A stretch of 62,327 bases of DNA from a virus. How positions within the stretch are numbered: position 1 is the stretch's first letter; each line of letters opens with the position of its first letter. Positions 52,298-61,984 of the stretch are shown one piece after another. The stretch spans positions 1 to 62,327 of the IMG/VR virus record IMGVR_UViG_3300042542_002992; one strand, written 5' to 3'. Position numbers and translations under genes: made by a program. Under the pieces are notes generated by a model that saw nothing but the letters and a program-made list of their open reading frames with translations, ran no database searches and was not told the DNA's origin.

Positions 52298-52867
52298 ATG
52301 GGTAAAACATTAAGAGTTTTCGATTTCGATGACACGCTAGCAAAAAGTGTGTCATATATTTATATAAGACATGCGGATGGTAGTCAAAGTACCCTTGACC
52401 CCGCAGAATACGCAGTTTATGAACCAAAACCTGGTGATAGTTTTGACTTTCGTGATTTTAATAGAATGTTAAACAATCCAAAGGTTATAAAAAAGAATGT
52501 GGATTTGTTACGAAGAATGATTTCAAGTCCCGAAAAAAAGGTTACAATTCTTACCGCCCGTAAATTAGGATTCCCCGTAAAGTATTGGTTTAAGAAAAAC
52601 TTGGGAATTGATGTATATGTTGTAGCATTGGGTGACGCAAACCCACAAGCCAAAGCTGATTGGATTGAACAACATATTAAAAAGGGTTATACCGACATTG
52701 CATTCATGGATGACTCCATAAAAAATGTAAAAGCCGTTGGTTCATTACAAAAAAAATATCCTGATATTCGAGTTAAATCAGTTCTGGCTGTAGAACATTT
52801 AACAACTAATGAAAGAAAAGAATTGCTTGAGCAATACTATTCTGATAAATTCAAAGAACTTTTGTAA
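52298..52867 (+). CDS. HAD-family phosphatase-like protein
   Basis: A 189-residue HAD protein: motif I LRVFDFDDTLAKS near residue 6, motif II VTILTARK near 84, and motif IV IAFMDDSIKNVKAV near 135. The DFDDT form supports a phosphatase. It is one of three HAD proteins in the window. Substrate unknown; it may act on nucleotides or polynucleotide ends. Confidence 0.75.
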   Translation: MGKTLRVFDFDDTLAKSVSYIYIRHADGSQSTLDPAEYAVYEPKPGDSFDFRDFNRMLNNPKVIKKNVDLLRRMISSPEKKVTILTARKLGFPVKYWFKKNLGIDVYVVALGDANPQAKADWIEQHIKKGYTDIAFMDDSIKNVKAVGSLQKKYPDIRVKSVLAVEHLTTNERKELLEQYYSDKFKELL

Positions 52868-52885
52868 ACCAAGTATAGGAAACCT

Positions 52886-53269
52886 ATGGCTACTACGAAA
52901 ACGCAGGCTCAAATATTAGAGAGTATCTTAAAAGAAATCTCCGAAATGAAAACAAAACTCCCAAATGGTGAGTTAAAACGCATGGAAGAATCCATCAAGG
53001 AGATGAGAGAAAATTATGTAGATATCAAGGAAGATATCTCTGACATTAAATTCACATTACTAAACCCCGAAAATGGTGTTATAGTTCGTGTAAATAAAAA
53101 TACGGAATTTCGAATGGAAAAAGAACGTAAAGAAGAATACTACGAAAGCCGTATAAAAGAATTAGAAAAGATATTGGATTGGAAAGATGGTGTTAATAAG
53201 GCACTTTGGATTCTATTTACATCAGTAATAGGATTAATTTTCTTATCAGTTCAAACCATTTTGTTTTAA
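52886..53269 (+). CDS. Coiled-coil protein with C-terminal membrane span
   Basis: A 127-residue protein: a charged coiled-coil body (residues 8-100) and a hydrophobic tail at about 107-127 (ALWILFTSVIGLIFLSVQTI). It is likely a tail-anchored protein facing the cytoplasm, and could be part of lysis control or membrane-bound replication. AGGAAACC precedes the ATG. Confidence 0.6.
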   Translation: MATTKTQAQILESILKEISEMKTKLPNGELKRMEESIKEMRENYVDIKEDISDIKFTLLNPENGVIVRVNKNTEFRMEKERKEEYYESRIKELEKILDWKDGVNKALWILFTSVIGLIFLSVQTILF

Positions 53270-53289
53270 TAAGTTTAATTTTCATACTT

Positions 53290-53508
53290 ATGGGTATAGA
53301 TTTCAAACATAAAGCAATGGATGAGGTGTACTATATTTTATTACACAACCCAAGCAATGTGGATGATATCGTTAAGAAAAACCTAATTAGTAACTTGACT
53401 GAATATTACACATCAGAAGAGGAGTATGAAAAATGTGTTCATCTTCAAGAATTGCTAAAGGTTATGGAGAAGAACAATGAAAATAATAATCAAACGAGTT
53501 GGTGGTGA
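53290..53508 (+). CDS. Hypothetical protein, 72 aa
   Basis: A 72-residue mainly helical protein: GIDFKHKAMDEVYYILLHNP, then NLTEYYTSEEEYEKCVHLQE. ATG 53290 is chosen because upstream codons in this frame lie inside the preceding membrane protein. It overlaps the next gene by 32 nt. Function unknown. Confidence 0.55.
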   Translation: MGIDFKHKAMDEVYYILLHNPSNVDDIVKKNLISNLTEYYTSEEEYEKCVHLQELLKVMEKNNENNNQTSWW

Positions 53509-53665
53509 AGTTGAATCCATTAATAAACCATTTATCATCTATGTTATGAATGATGATGGTAGACCTGTTGTAGCTGAAATTGCAAATGAAGTTGAACTTC
53601 CAATCTACATCAGTAAATTTAAATCGGAATACAATACAACTGAAACCATAATATATGACATTTAA
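53477..53665 (+). CDS. Hypothetical protein, 62 aa
   Basis: A 62-residue beta-rich protein (KIIIKRVGGEVESI, PFIIYVMNDDGRPVVAEI). AGAAGAA precedes the ATG within the previous gene. Its stop overlaps the start of the ClpS-like gene by one base, suggesting coupled translation. Confidence 0.55.
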   Translation: MKIIIKRVGGEVESINKPFIIYVMNDDGRPVVAEIANEVELPIYISKFKSEYNTTETIIYDI

Positions 53666-53907
53666 TGAAATCTAAACTATATTTATTAAATGATGACGTA
53701 CACTCATTCCAAGATGTCATATTCACATTGAAACGTTATTTGGGTTATACCTTGATACACGGATGTTCAATTGCTGATATTACTCATAGAGTGGGTAGAT
53801 GTGAAATAAAAAGTGGTGATATTTCGGAGATTGAAGACCTCTATGAAATTCTCACCAAAGATGGATTTAAATTAGAGATAAAAGAAAATGGAAACGAATC
53901 AATCTAA
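53665..53907 (+). CDS. ClpS-like adaptor protein
   Basis: An 80-residue protein with the ClpS layout. LYLLNDDVHSFQDVIFTL near residue 5 supplies the N-D pair that binds N-degron amino groups. ITHRVGRCEIKSGD near 40 contains a His-x-x-Gly like the ClpS VHxxG segment, and a final GFKLEIKE strand closes the fold. ClpS delivers N-degron substrates to ClpAP. A phage copy could redirect or block host proteolysis. It is shorter than bacterial ClpS, lacking the flexible N-terminal extension required for delivery, so an inhibitor role is possible. Confidence 0.65.
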   Translation: MKSKLYLLNDDVHSFQDVIFTLKRYLGYTLIHGCSIADITHRVGRCEIKSGDISEIEDLYEILTKDGFKLEIKENGNESI

Positions 53908-54067
53908 AGGACTTGGTGATACCATAGCAAAAATAACATCAGCTACAAAGTTAGACGCTTTGGCTGAAAGTATTGCAAAAGCAGTTGGAGCTCAAGATTG
54001 TGGTTGTGCTGCTAGACAACAAACCCTCAATAAAATATTTCCATATAAAACCAAGGAAACGAAATGA
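53888..54067 (+). CDS. Small conserved protein with CGC motif, 59 aa
   Basis: A 59-residue protein: SKGLGDTIAKITSATKLDAL, then a helix with AVGAQDCGCAARQQTLNKIF. The DCGC pair and helical context look conserved rather than random. It overlaps the ClpS-like gene by 20 nt and the next gene by 4 nt (ATGA). It may be a small virion or metal-binding protein. Confidence 0.65.
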   Translation: METNQSKGLGDTIAKITSATKLDALAESIAKAVGAQDCGCAARQQTLNKIFPYKTKETK

Positions 54068-54984
54068 AATTCCCAAACTTACGAAAATTTATATTTGAGG
54101 TAATCAAAGAAGAACAACTTGATGAAAAATTAATCACATATGGTAATAGAAAACCATATGGTCAAGTTGTGTTCCTTGCTGGTGGTGCTGGTAGTGGTAA
54201 GGGTTGGGCTATCGATAATTTTATTGATTCCGCTGGATTTAAGGTTCGTGATGTTGATGCTATGAAGAGTAGTATTCAGAAATTAAATCGTCTTAAAAAA
54301 GTATCATTAAATGATATCCTAAAAAAATATGGAAAAAACATTTCTCCATCCGATATGGAGAAAATACAATTAGTAAAAGATAAAGGTGTTCCGTTCTACA
54401 AATGGGATATGAGAAAGCCGGAGAATGTGTACGCACTACATACGATTGTAGATGCAATGGGCTTGAAGGATAAGACATTAACTGCTCTATTGGCTGGTAA
54501 AGATAATCCCGAAGTATTACCGAACATCTTATTTGATATTACAGCAAAAAAGGTTAGTTCAATCACCGAGTATATGGTTGAGTTGGAATCTGCTGGTTAT
54601 AAGCCGGAGAACATTCACTTGACATGGGTATTGACAAACTACAATATTGCTCTTAAAAATAACAAAGGTCGTTCACGAGTTGTGCCTGAAGATATTCTTT
54701 TGGGAACTCATGAAGGTGCTGCCAACACAGTATGGGGACTTGTTACCAAAGCAATGCCAAAAGGTATGAATGGTAGAGTTGACGTGATTCTGAACAACCC
54801 ACAACATACTGTATATTATTATGATTCTCAAGGTAACCAATTAAGTGGTGCTACCAAAGGGTTCTTATCTCTACCATTGAAAAAAGCAGGTGGTTCTATT
54901 CTGCCAGAAAAACTTTGGAAAGATACCCTTTTCAATTGGATTAAAGACAACGCTCCTGATACAATCACAGCAAACATGAAATAA
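54064..54984 (+). CDS. P-loop kinase-like protein (zeta-toxin/PNK-like)
   Basis: A 306-residue protein with Walker A VVFLAGGAGSGKGWAIDNF near residue 39, followed by FKVRDVDAMKSSI, an acidic strand seen in zeta-toxin and polynucleotide-kinase-like P-loop enzymes. LTWVLTNYNIALKNNKGRSR near 195 may be the lid region. It could phosphorylate nucleic-acid ends or nucleotides. Function unknown. Confidence 0.7.
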   Translation: MKFPNLRKFIFEVIKEEQLDEKLITYGNRKPYGQVVFLAGGAGSGKGWAIDNFIDSAGFKVRDVDAMKSSIQKLNRLKKVSLNDILKKYGKNISPSDMEKIQLVKDKGVPFYKWDMRKPENVYALHTIVDAMGLKDKTLTALLAGKDNPEVLPNILFDITAKKVSSITEYMVELESAGYKPENIHLTWVLTNYNIALKNNKGRSRVVPEDILLGTHEGAANTVWGLVTKAMPKGMNGRVDVILNNPQHTVYYYDSQGNQLSGATKGFLSLPLKKAGGSILPEKLWKDTLFNWIKDNAPDTITANMK

Positions 54985-55001
54985 ACAAACCAAAATTAGT
55001 T

Positions 55002-55586
55002 ATGCAAATATCAGCTTATATTATCGATGATTTTTATTCAGATGTAGATGTAGTTAGAGAGTTCGCTCTCCAACAAGACTTTTCCGTTCGTGGAAATTAT
55101 CCAGGACCAAGAACTCAAACATTCCTAAACGATTCTATGAAAACTACAATAGAGTCAATAGTAAAACCCATGTATGGTAGTGTGGCATATTGGTCTGAAG
55201 AACAATATACCGGTGCTTATCAATATACAACCTCACGAGATAGGAGTTGGATTCATGCTGACCAAACTACAAAATGGGCGGCTGTTTGTTATTTAACACC
55301 AAATGCACCTTTGAGTGCTGGAACTGGTTTATTTAAACACAAACCAACCGGATGTACCATGGCTCCAAAAAATGAAGATGGTACTTATAACGAAGAATTA
55401 CTAAAAGAAATTTACAAAGATTCACAAGACATGACAAAGTGGGAATTGGTAGATAGATTAGCCAACGTGTATAATCGATTGGTTATGTATCGTGGTGACC
55501 ACTTTCATATGTCATTGGATTATTTTGGACAAGATTTATACGATGGTAGATTGTTTCAGACATTCTTCTTCGATACCGAGCTTTAA
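55002..55586 (+). CDS. 2OG-Fe(II) oxygenase-like protein (DUF6445-type)
   Basis: A 194-residue protein. YIIDDFYSDVDVVREFALQQ opens the fold and NYPGPRTQTF follows. WIHADQTTKWAAVCYLTP near residue 84 gives the HxD metal pair. Near the end, YRGDHFHMSLDYFG with DGRLFQTFFF supplies the distal His and Arg of a double-stranded beta-helix dioxygenase. It would hydroxylate a protein or small molecule using 2-oxoglutarate. It overlaps the sulfotransferase gene by one base. Confidence 0.68.
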   Translation: MQISAYIIDDFYSDVDVVREFALQQDFSVRGNYPGPRTQTFLNDSMKTTIESIVKPMYGSVAYWSEEQYTGAYQYTTSRDRSWIHADQTTKWAAVCYLTPNAPLSAGTGLFKHKPTGCTMAPKNEDGTYNEELLKEIYKDSQDMTKWELVDRLANVYNRLVMYRGDHFHMSLDYFGQDLYDGRLFQTFFFDTEL

Positions 55587-56239
55587 TGAATTATTCACAT
55601 AAATACAAATTTGTCTGGCACTGTCCGCCAAAGGTTGCCAGTAGAAGTACAGCTGACGTATTTAGAACTCATTGTGATTTAAATCCACACATAAAATCAC
55701 CAATCCCACCAAGCAATTGGCCTGTATTTTCTCATGAAAATATGTGGCCCGAGGTGTGTCCTAAAGATTACTTACATATTGTTTCGGTAAGACATCCTTA
55801 CTATAGATGGATTTCTTATTGGAAACATGACCAGTGGGATGGTACTGAATTACCAAAGGGAACTACAGACCCGCTGGATGGTCTCAAGAAGTTTCCAATC
55901 GAAAGGTGTGATGCTTTGTCACAGTGGAGAGTGATTACTCAATTTGAATCACGAATTGATTACATAATCCATGCTGAAAATTGGTTAAGTGATATTAAAA
56001 ACTTACCATTTATTTCGGACGATATGGAAATTAAAAATCCAAATAGGGGTAGGTTGTTAATTCCAAATGGTGTTACTTGGGATGAAGATGAACTCCGCGA
56101 GTTGGTATATCAGAGATTCAGACAAGACTATGATAATTTGGGTTATGGTAAGTGGGATAATTTTGACCATCTTTGGGATTCCAAACCAAACACAACACCC
56201 AATACTTTTTCAAATATTTTTCCAAAAAAATCAAAATAA
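55586..56239 (+). CDS. Sulfotransferase-family protein
   Basis: A 217-residue protein. The 5'-phosphosulfate loop is WHCPPKVASRSTADVF near residue 11, and the 3'-phosphate motif IVSVRHPYYRWISYW near 64. These are hallmarks of PAPS-dependent sulfotransferases of the membrane/carbohydrate type. It might sulfate a glycan or protein. A one-base overlap couples it to the oxygenase-like gene, so both may modify the same target. Confidence 0.8.
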   Translation: MNYSHKYKFVWHCPPKVASRSTADVFRTHCDLNPHIKSPIPPSNWPVFSHENMWPEVCPKDYLHIVSVRHPYYRWISYWKHDQWDGTELPKGTTDPLDGLKKFPIERCDALSQWRVITQFESRIDYIIHAENWLSDIKNLPFISDDMEIKNPNRGRLLIPNGVTWDEDELRELVYQRFRQDYDNLGYGKWDNFDHLWDSKPNTTPNTFSNIFPKKSK

Positions 56240-56240
56240 A

Positions 56241-56272
56241 TTTGGCATTCTCAAAATAGTTTCGTATCTTTA
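56241..56272 (+). promoter_or_regulatory. Bacteroidota-type promoter for SWIM-finger gene
   Basis: TTTG at 56241-56244, 20 nt spacer, TATCTTTA at 56265-56272. ATG 56291 follows 18 nt later. Confidence 0.65.
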
Positions 56273-56290
56273 CATAGTAAGATTGAGACT

Positions 56291-56473
56291 ATGAGTTGGA
56301 TTCAGAAATACCGAGAAATGGGTTCCCGTGACAAAAAGACCGGAAAACTCAAATACTACATCGTGACTTCATATGAACACAAATCGTTCAGCTGTGAATG
56401 TCCCGCTGGTCAATTCCGTAGATATTCGGAATGTAAACACATCAAACGACTTCGTGAAAAATTGTGTATTTAA
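56291..56473 (+). CDS. Small SWIM-type zinc-finger protein
   Basis: A 60-residue protein whose second half, FSCECPAGQFRRYSECKHIK, has the CxC...CxH ligand set of SWIM zinc fingers. SWIM fingers bind DNA or protein. The gene is flanked by promoters on both sides, suggesting a small independent regulator. Confidence 0.8.
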   Translation: MSWIQKYREMGSRDKKTGKLKYYIVTSYEHKSFSCECPAGQFRRYSECKHIKRLREKLCI

Positions 56474-56494
56474 CATAAACTTAACATTGAAATG

Positions 56495-56526
56495 CTTGTT
56501 TGTTTGAAAAATAATTTGTATATTTG
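56495..56526 (+). promoter_or_regulatory. Bacteroidota-type promoter, near-leaderless, for HAD gene
   Basis: CTTG at 56495-56498, 20 nt spacer, TATATTTG at 56519-56526. ATG 56533 is 6 nt past the box, while TTG 56524 falls inside it and cannot be the start. Confidence 0.65.
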
Positions 56527-56532
56527 TTAGTA

Positions 56533-56901
56533 ATGATTGAGAGAAATATGAAACCCAAAACCATTTTTAGTGACATTGACGGTACTTTGGTTCACCAAGT
56601 ACGATTTGAAGAAATTGACCCTTATAGTAGTGTGGCTTTGCCCGGTGCTGTTGAGAAAATGAACCAATGGTACAACGAAGGTCATCATATTGTGTTAACC
56701 ACCGCTCGACCAGAATATCTACGAAATACCACTGTTCTTGAGATGGCGTTGTTAGGTATCCCATTCCACCAATTGGTCATGGGTATCGGACGAGCTGAAC
56801 GAATCCTAATCAACAATGCTAGTGAGGAACGACCTGAAGAGAAAAGGGCTATCGCTTTTCAAGTAGAAAAAAATGGTGGTCTCGAAAACGTAAATATCTA
56901 A
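56533..56901 (+). CDS. Small HAD-family phosphatase-like protein
   Basis: A 122-residue HAD protein: KTIFSDIDGTLVHQ near residue 8 (motif I), HIVLTTARPEYLR near 50 (motif II), then MGIGRAERILINNA as the C-terminal region. No cap domain is visible. ATG 56533 is chosen from promoter position; ATG 56548 is an alternative. It may dephosphorylate nucleotides or sugars. Confidence 0.72.
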   Translation: MIERNMKPKTIFSDIDGTLVHQVRFEEIDPYSSVALPGAVEKMNQWYNEGHHIVLTTARPEYLRNTTVLEMALLGIPFHQLVMGIGRAERILINNASEERPEEKRAIAFQVEKNGGLENVNI

Positions 56902-56902
56902 T

Positions 56903-57283
56903 ATGTTTAGAATGAAACGATTCATCAAACGTGTACGAAATTTAATTAGATGGGCTCCTATCATTTGGAGAGACCAAGATTGGGATTATTACTATGTTTA
57001 TGAGATTATTGAAACAAAAATCAAACATCAAATTGAACATTTAAAGTATGGTGAAAAGTTTTCGGAGATTGATGATATTAGATATCAAAGAGCTCAAACC
57101 ATATTAAAATTAATCGATAGGGTTCAAAACGAATACTACATAGAATTGCTATTTGAAACAACGTCAACGGGTGACCTTGTTGAAGACCGAAATACAATTG
57201 AATATTACTACAACCAACACGCTAAAGCTAAAAGAGTATTATTCAAAATGTTAGAACATAATATTGAATATTGGTGGTCATGA
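56903..57283 (+). CDS. Conserved phage protein rich in Trp/Tyr, 126 aa
   Basis: A 126-residue helical protein starting with a basic stretch, then WAPIIWRDQDWDYYYVYEII. It ends in MLEHNIEYWWS. Such proteins recur in T4-like phages without known function. It overlaps the next gene by 4 nt. Confidence 0.65.
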   Translation: MFRMKRFIKRVRNLIRWAPIIWRDQDWDYYYVYEIIETKIKHQIEHLKYGEKFSEIDDIRYQRAQTILKLIDRVQNEYYIELLFETTSTGDLVEDRNTIEYYYNQHAKAKRVLFKMLEHNIEYWWS

Positions 57284-57723
57284 GTAAAGATTCAACCCTA
57301 CCCAAAGTCAGAAACGTAAATAAAGATAAACGTAGACGTAAGAAACATCAGTACAAACCATATGAACCAATTGCTATAAAATGGTTTGGTGTAAAAGAGT
57401 TAGCTTATGTTGAAAAGTTAGAATTCTCTAAAGATGGATATGCTACATATAGAGTTAGGTCTGTTACTACAATTGGATGTATATATTATGACATTGAGTT
57501 AGATGACCCACGAGACCCGTATTGTTATGTATCGTCAACGCTTACAAAAAGTTTAACTGAAGCTGAACGAACTCGTATCCTCAATGAGATTCAGAGGTCT
57601 AAACCAAAGACTCAATATTACGAGAATAAACCTAAAAAACAAACTTTATCTGAATTGGAAAAGGTGTCGTTAAAAAAACAAACAAAACGTCAAAAAGACT
57701 TTGTAAACGGAAATTTTTGGTAA
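57280..57723 (+). CDS. Hypothetical basic protein, 147 aa
   Basis: A 147-residue protein. A lysine/arginine-rich start (NKDKRRRKKHQYKPY) precedes a beta-rich central part (ATYRVRSVTTIGCIYYDIEL), and a second basic tail ends it. ATG 57280 overlaps the preceding stop (ATGA). A nucleic-acid-binding role is possible. Confidence 0.6.
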   Translation: MSKDSTLPKVRNVNKDKRRRKKHQYKPYEPIAIKWFGVKELAYVEKLEFSKDGYATYRVRSVTTIGCIYYDIELDDPRDPYCYVSSTLTKSLTEAERTRILNEIQRSKPKTQYYENKPKKQTLSELEKVSLKKQTKRQKDFVNGNFW

Positions 57724-57744
57724 ACTAAATTAATTATATTTAAC

Positions 57745-57996
57745 ATGAGCATTTCAATTGATATTGACATTGATGACATACTTTGGAATATGTCAGACCG
57801 AGAAAAGCAAGAACTCGTAGATGATTTGTATGAAGATGGGTATCGACCAAAACAAGTCGGTGGGTCATCAGACTCTAATAACATATTAGATGAAGCTTGG
57901 GAAGTAACTTTGTCTAAACTTTCAAAGGGTAGACTTATGCTGACCACGGATGAGGAAGAATTAATTCACAAAATTGCAAATCGATTACCATATTGA
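57745..57996 (+). CDS. Hypothetical acidic protein, 83 aa
   Basis: An 83-residue acidic protein (SISIDIDIDDILWNMSDREK, then LVDDLYEDGYRP). TATATTTA at 57735-57742 lies 2 nt ahead of the ATG, but no TTTG is at the right distance, so its promoter status is unclear. Function unknown. Confidence 0.6.
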   Translation: MSISIDIDIDDILWNMSDREKQELVDDLYEDGYRPKQVGGSSDSNNILDEAWEVTLSKLSKGRLMLTTDEEELIHKIANRLPY

Positions 57997-58028
57997 TTTG
58001 GATAATTCAAAAATTTGTTGTATATTTG
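57997..58028 (+). promoter_or_regulatory. Bacteroidota-type promoter for groES
   Basis: TTTG at 57997-58000, 20 nt spacer, TATATTTG at 58021-58028, a full consensus match. Leader about 15 nt with AAAGGAAAG as ribosome site before ATG 58048. It shares GGATAATTCA with the clamp promoter at 18508. Confidence 0.75.
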
Positions 58029-58047
58029 TTAAAAATAAAGGAAAGTT

Positions 58048-58332
58048 ATGAACTATAAACCATTAAACGATTACGTTTTAGTAAAAGTCATCAAAGAAGA
58101 TGAGAAAACAAAGGGTGGATTGTATAGACCCGAATCCGTTAAGGAACAAATGAGAGGTGAAGTTATTTCAGTTGGACCTGGAATTTACACCCAAAATGGA
58201 ACTCTTATTCAAATGACATTGAAGGTTGGGGATGTGATTATTGTACCTAACACCGGAATTCAATTGAAGATTGATGGTGAAAAATACAATCTATATCGTG
58301 AAGGTGAAATCTTAATGGTAGAAGTAAAATGA
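58048..58332 (+). CDS. groES: GroES-like co-chaperonin
   Basis: A 94-residue protein of the GroES family. It has the start YKPLNDYVLVKVIKEDEK, the mobile loop TKGGLYRPES near residue 22, the GEVISVGPG strand near 39, and a final EGEILMVEVK. Length matches cellular GroES (about 95). It would cap the phage GroEL encoded 1.4 kb downstream. The stop overlaps the next small gene by 4 nt. Confidence 0.92.
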   Translation: MNYKPLNDYVLVKVIKEDEKTKGGLYRPESVKEQMRGEVISVGPGIYTQNGTLIQMTLKVGDVIIVPNTGIQLKIDGEKYNLYREGEILMVEVK

Positions 58333-58478
58333 GTATAACAAAACGTTGGTTTGAAGAATTACGTCAAGCGGACATCACGGATGAGTCTGAAGATTATATC
58401 GATGACGCATATCATTATGAATCGTGGTTAAAAGAAAAACAAACCACGGAATTTGAATACGAAAACTACGAAGATTGA
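58329..58478 (+). CDS. Small acidic protein, 49 aa
   Basis: A 49-residue acidic protein (SITKRWFEELRQADITDESE, then a DDAYHYESWLKEKQ helix). It overlaps groES by 4 nt and the next gene by 4 nt, which supports it as a real coupled gene. Function unknown. Confidence 0.6.
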   Translation: MSITKRWFEELRQADITDESEDYIDDAYHYESWLKEKQTTEFEYENYED

Positions 58479-58819
58479 GAAACCTCATTATAGGAATGAT
58501 ATTAATGCTAATGGGTCAAACATTAGTATGGGTTCAGACAAATGGACAATTTGTTTGGGAATGGTTTAGACGAAATCCCATCACGTTGTCCATTGTGTTT
58601 GGAAGTATACTATCATATCTATTCATCACATCCAGCCGTTACATGGTTCTATATTTTGATGGAGAATTGTGGCCGGTGAGATTTATTGGATTTGGTTTGG
58701 GTATTTTATCATTTACTATAATGACTTACATTTTTATGAATGAAGGAATAACCATGAAAACCATGGTATCTTTGGGGCTTTCCCTTATTATTTTATTAAT
58801 TCAAATCTTATGGAAGTAA
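58475..58819 (+). CDS. Small multi-span membrane protein
   Basis: A 114-residue protein with four hydrophobic segments (about 2-20, 37-53, 69-88 and 93-112). It begins with MRNLIIGMILMLMGQ from a TTG at 58475 that overlaps the previous stop; ATG 58496 is a possible later start. Function unknown. Confidence 0.6.
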   Translation: MRNLIIGMILMLMGQTLVWVQTNGQFVWEWFRRNPITLSIVFGSILSYLFITSSRYMVLYFDGELWPVRFIGFGLGILSFTIMTYIFMNEGITMKTMVSLGLSLIILLIQILWK

Positions 58820-59064
58820 CAGCAGAACGATACACATCTAACAAAATACTAAACAATCTATTAGTAAATGAATTAAGTAGACACATTCGAATTTTTGAGA
58901 GTGTTAAGTTTTACGCATACATGAATGATAGGATTTTATATGGAATTCCAGCATACTATGACCGAAAAGGATTGTATGACTTGGATAAAAAGCTTAATAA
59001 AAATGGTCTATTGTTGGATAATATAGATTTCGAATTTTTACAAACTATAATCCGAAAATATTAA
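58810..59064 (+). CDS. Hypothetical protein, 84 aa
   Basis: An 84-residue protein of mixed structure (LVNELSRHIRIFESVKFYAY, IPAYYDRKGLYDLDKKL). It overlaps the membrane protein by 10 nt. No family recognised. Confidence 0.55.
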   Translation: MEVTAERYTSNKILNNLLVNELSRHIRIFESVKFYAYMNDRILYGIPAYYDRKGLYDLDKKLNKNGLLLDNIDFEFLQTIIRKY

Positions 59065-59070
59065 ATCTTG

Positions 59071-59084
59071 TATTTATTATAAAT
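59071..59084 (+). promoter_or_regulatory. Putative phage late-type promoter element, copy 3
   Basis: TATTTATTATAAAT at 59071-59084 with GGAGTTACGATA directly after, 14 nt from ATG 59098. The whole block closely matches that at 24510-24534 and the promoter part is identical to 40320-40333. Confidence 0.55.
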
Positions 59085-59097
59085 GGAGTTACGATAA

Positions 59098-59709
59098 ATG
59101 AAAAAAGGTCACAAATTACCTAATGGTTATGTTCTTGGAATGGGCAGAACCCCACTAAACTTTACGGAGGCTCAGATTCGTTATGCGATGAAGAACTCTA
59201 AAAGTAATAGTGGTGCTGCTAGATTCTTGAACATATCATTAACGACCTATGAAAAATATTCAAAATCGTACATAGACGAATCCACCGGTAAAAATCTTTG
59301 GGATTTACATAAAAATCAAAAAGGTGAGGGTGTAAAAAAACCATATAACATAGACAAAGGTAGATACGCACTCCAAGATATTTTGGATGGTAAATACCCC
59401 GACTATTCAGTACATCTCTTAAAAAAGAGACTAATCAACAACGCTGATAAATTGGAAGACTTTCCACATGGGTGTCACAATTGTGGATACAATGAAAAAA
59501 GATTGTCTGACAATACAATTCCATTGGTGTTGGACCACATGGATGATGACTGGCACAATCATACACGAGAGAATTTAAGATTCTTGTGTTACAATTGCTT
59601 CCATAATCTCCGTGGAAATCTCCGTGGTAAACAGCCCGAGTGGAGAGCCGAACAAATAACAATCGCAAAAGAACAAAGTAAGTATAACAAAAACAAAAAG
59701 GAAGAATAA
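59098..59709 (+). CDS. HNH-type zinc endonuclease-like protein
   Basis: A 203-residue protein. An N-terminal helix-turn-helix-like part (EAQIRYAMKNSKSNSGAARF) precedes an HNH-type fold: CHNCGYNEKR near residue 125, VLDHMDDDWHNH near 142, ENLRFLCYNCFHNL near 158. The cysteine pairs bind zinc and DHxxxxxxH supplies catalytic ligands. It could be a homing-type or packaging-associated nuclease. It starts behind the copy 3 promoter element. Confidence 0.78.
   Translation: MKKGHKLPNGYVLGMGRTPLNFTEAQIRYAMKNSKSNSGAARFLNISLTTYEKYSKSYIDESTGKNLWDLHKNQKGEGVKKPYNIDKGRYALQDILDGKYPDYSVHLLKKRLINNADKLEDFPHGCHNCGYNEKRLSDNTIPLVLDHMDDDWHNHTRENLRFLCYNCFHNLRGNLRGKQPEWRAEQITIAKEQSKYNKNKKEE

Positions 59710-61980
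<2,271 letters not shown>

Positions 61981-61984
<4 letters not shown>

Noticed and set aside
53670-53690. Another TATTTATTA occurrence at the start of the ClpS-like gene
   Set aside because: It lies after the start codon inside coding sequence; taken as an AT-rich chance match.
57735-57742. TATATTTA just before ATG 57745 as a host-type promoter
   Set aside because: The nearest TTTG gives a 15-nt spacer rather than 19-20, so it was not called a promoter.
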